Below, in pieces: positions 62,906 through 64,000 of a stretch of 64,000 bases of DNA. Origin of the DNA: Caprella mutica (Eukaryota > Arthropoda > Malacostraca > Amphipoda > Caprellidae); NCBI GenBank assembly GCA_947561585.1, contig CANNZV010001058.1:1-64000 (forward strand), written 5' to 3'. The notes below the pieces were generated by a model, which searched no databases, had not been told where the DNA came from, and worked only from the letters and a program-made list of their open reading frames with translations. Positions within the stretch are counted from its first letter, which is position 1; every line of letters starts with the position of its first letter. The position numbers and the translations under genes were made by a program.

Positions 62906-63437
62906 ACCTTCGCAATTTTGCGGAAGGTTATATTTTCATCGGAATTTATTTATTTATCATCTTGTTATTCGCTTAACTGAAAAAATGTTCTACCATATTG
63001 CCTGAAATTTAGTGAAACGATTGGTCCATGTCCAGTGACCTGCTGCTAGTCTTTTGGGACCTGGTCAAAGGTCAAGGTCATGGTCATTTATAACTCAAAA
63101 AGTATCCAACCATATTGCATAAAACTTGGTTGAACGATTGGTCAATATGCAGGAACCAGTTTGGGAGTGATCGGGTCAAAGGTCAAAGATCAAGGTCAAG
63201 GCCATTTGTAACTCAAAGAGTATTCAACAAAATTGTCTGAAATTTGATGGTACAATTGGTCAATGACCAGGAACGATCTGGTAGAATTTTGGAAGCGATC
63301 CGGTCATAGGTCAAGGTCATTTATAACTCAAAAAGTATTGAACCATATTGCATGAAACTTGGTGGGACGAATGGTTATTATCCAGTTAGCAGTTCCCCTA
63401 ATTTTGGGAGAAAACGGGTCAAAGTGGAGGCGAAGGT
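62906..63437 (+). repeat. ACCTTCGC...GCGAAGGT dispersed element, copy 2
   Basis: Same ends and internal tandem units as the copy at 13130-13699, slightly shorter. It continues into ATGCGCTCTACCGAGTGC beyond the right end. Confidence 0.75.
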
Positions 63438-64000
63438 ATGCGCTCTACCGAGTGCACATAATCTAGTTTACATTACTCTACTGAGGGTAATTTACCTACA
63501 GTTTAAAAAACACATTTCTTGAGTATTGGGTGTACTTTCACTGCCCCCTCTTCTACGAAAATTATTTTTCTTAACCTTTTTGGATGGAGTTATCTTTCAA
63601 ACTCTTAGAATAAATACTGTGTAATTTCATAGTGGACGATTATATGGGTACTGTAGTTATAATTTCTTGTCATTTATAATATTTTACGGTGCATATATAT
63701 AGTTTCAAATATTAAAATGATTGACAATAAATTTGTCGATAGTTAATTCAGTTATAGGAGAGTTCCGTTAAGTTTTTTTCACTTTATTTTCAAACAATTA
63801 AAGTTTTGAATTAAATGGAAAATAAATCAATTAGAAAAACAAAGATTTTATTGTGAAAATTGAAATCTAATGAATTCTTAATACAATTTTTTTTTATTTA
63901 TTACCAATATAACAATTTTATAAGAAAGTAAGATCAATGTTCATTTTTTAGTGCAACAATAAAACACTCAAAGTGCCAAGAAATATAAAATATAAATAAT
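63438..64000. other. No gene seen at the right edge
   Basis: AT-rich sequence after the ACCTTCGC element. Nothing recognised. Confidence 0.5.

Overview
This is a 64 kb AT-rich eukaryotic window, most likely arthropod. It holds short intron-split genes, GT-AG introns, a jockey/CR1-type LINE, mariner, hAT and pogo-like remnants, and many foldback elements. The chitinases (family GH18 with a peritrophin-type chitin-binding domain) fit a chitin-bearing animal. A parasitic copepod is a reasonable guess from the general look of the repeats, but nothing here proves it. No bacterial gene, tRNA, rRNA or CRISPR array was seen.

The host genes are three tandem chitinase paralogs, all on the minus strand and all with the same nine exons and phases. 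In order of transcription they are gene C (45048-41210, 503 aa), gene B (31651-23129, 503 aa) and gene A (12474-5853, 471 aa). Each encodes a 17-residue signal peptide, a GH18 barrel, a Thr/Pro linker and a C-terminal six-Cys CBM14. B and C keep every GH18 signature. A is spliced and open throughout but has lost several active-site motif residues. All three share a promoter block with a TATA-like box. Exon 6 is almost identical in all three genes, which suggests gene conversion.

Between B and C lies a nearly complete non-LTR retrotransposon (about 32581-37500, minus) with intact ORF1 and a 1004-aa endonuclease/reverse-transcriptase ORF2. A frameshifted Ty3/gypsy-like gag fragment (14356-14872) and a decayed mariner-like element (19755-20677) lie between A and B.

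The most striking feature is a set of foldback elements whose inverted ends are arrays of a 12-16 bp unit. The unit differs completely between subfamilies (GGTAAATTCATCGC, ACAATTGGGCCC, AACGAAACGTCC, AACAATTGCTCG). Yet the outermost bases look alike (roughly GGTRNCCGG) and each is flanked by a 9-bp target duplication, perfect in three of six copies. Two copies of one subfamily sit inside another subfamily. A 780-bp near-palindrome lies in intron 1 of gene B. From 46 kb to the right end no convincing host gene was found, only MITEs, dispersed repeats, a 12-bp minisatellite and AT-rich sequence.
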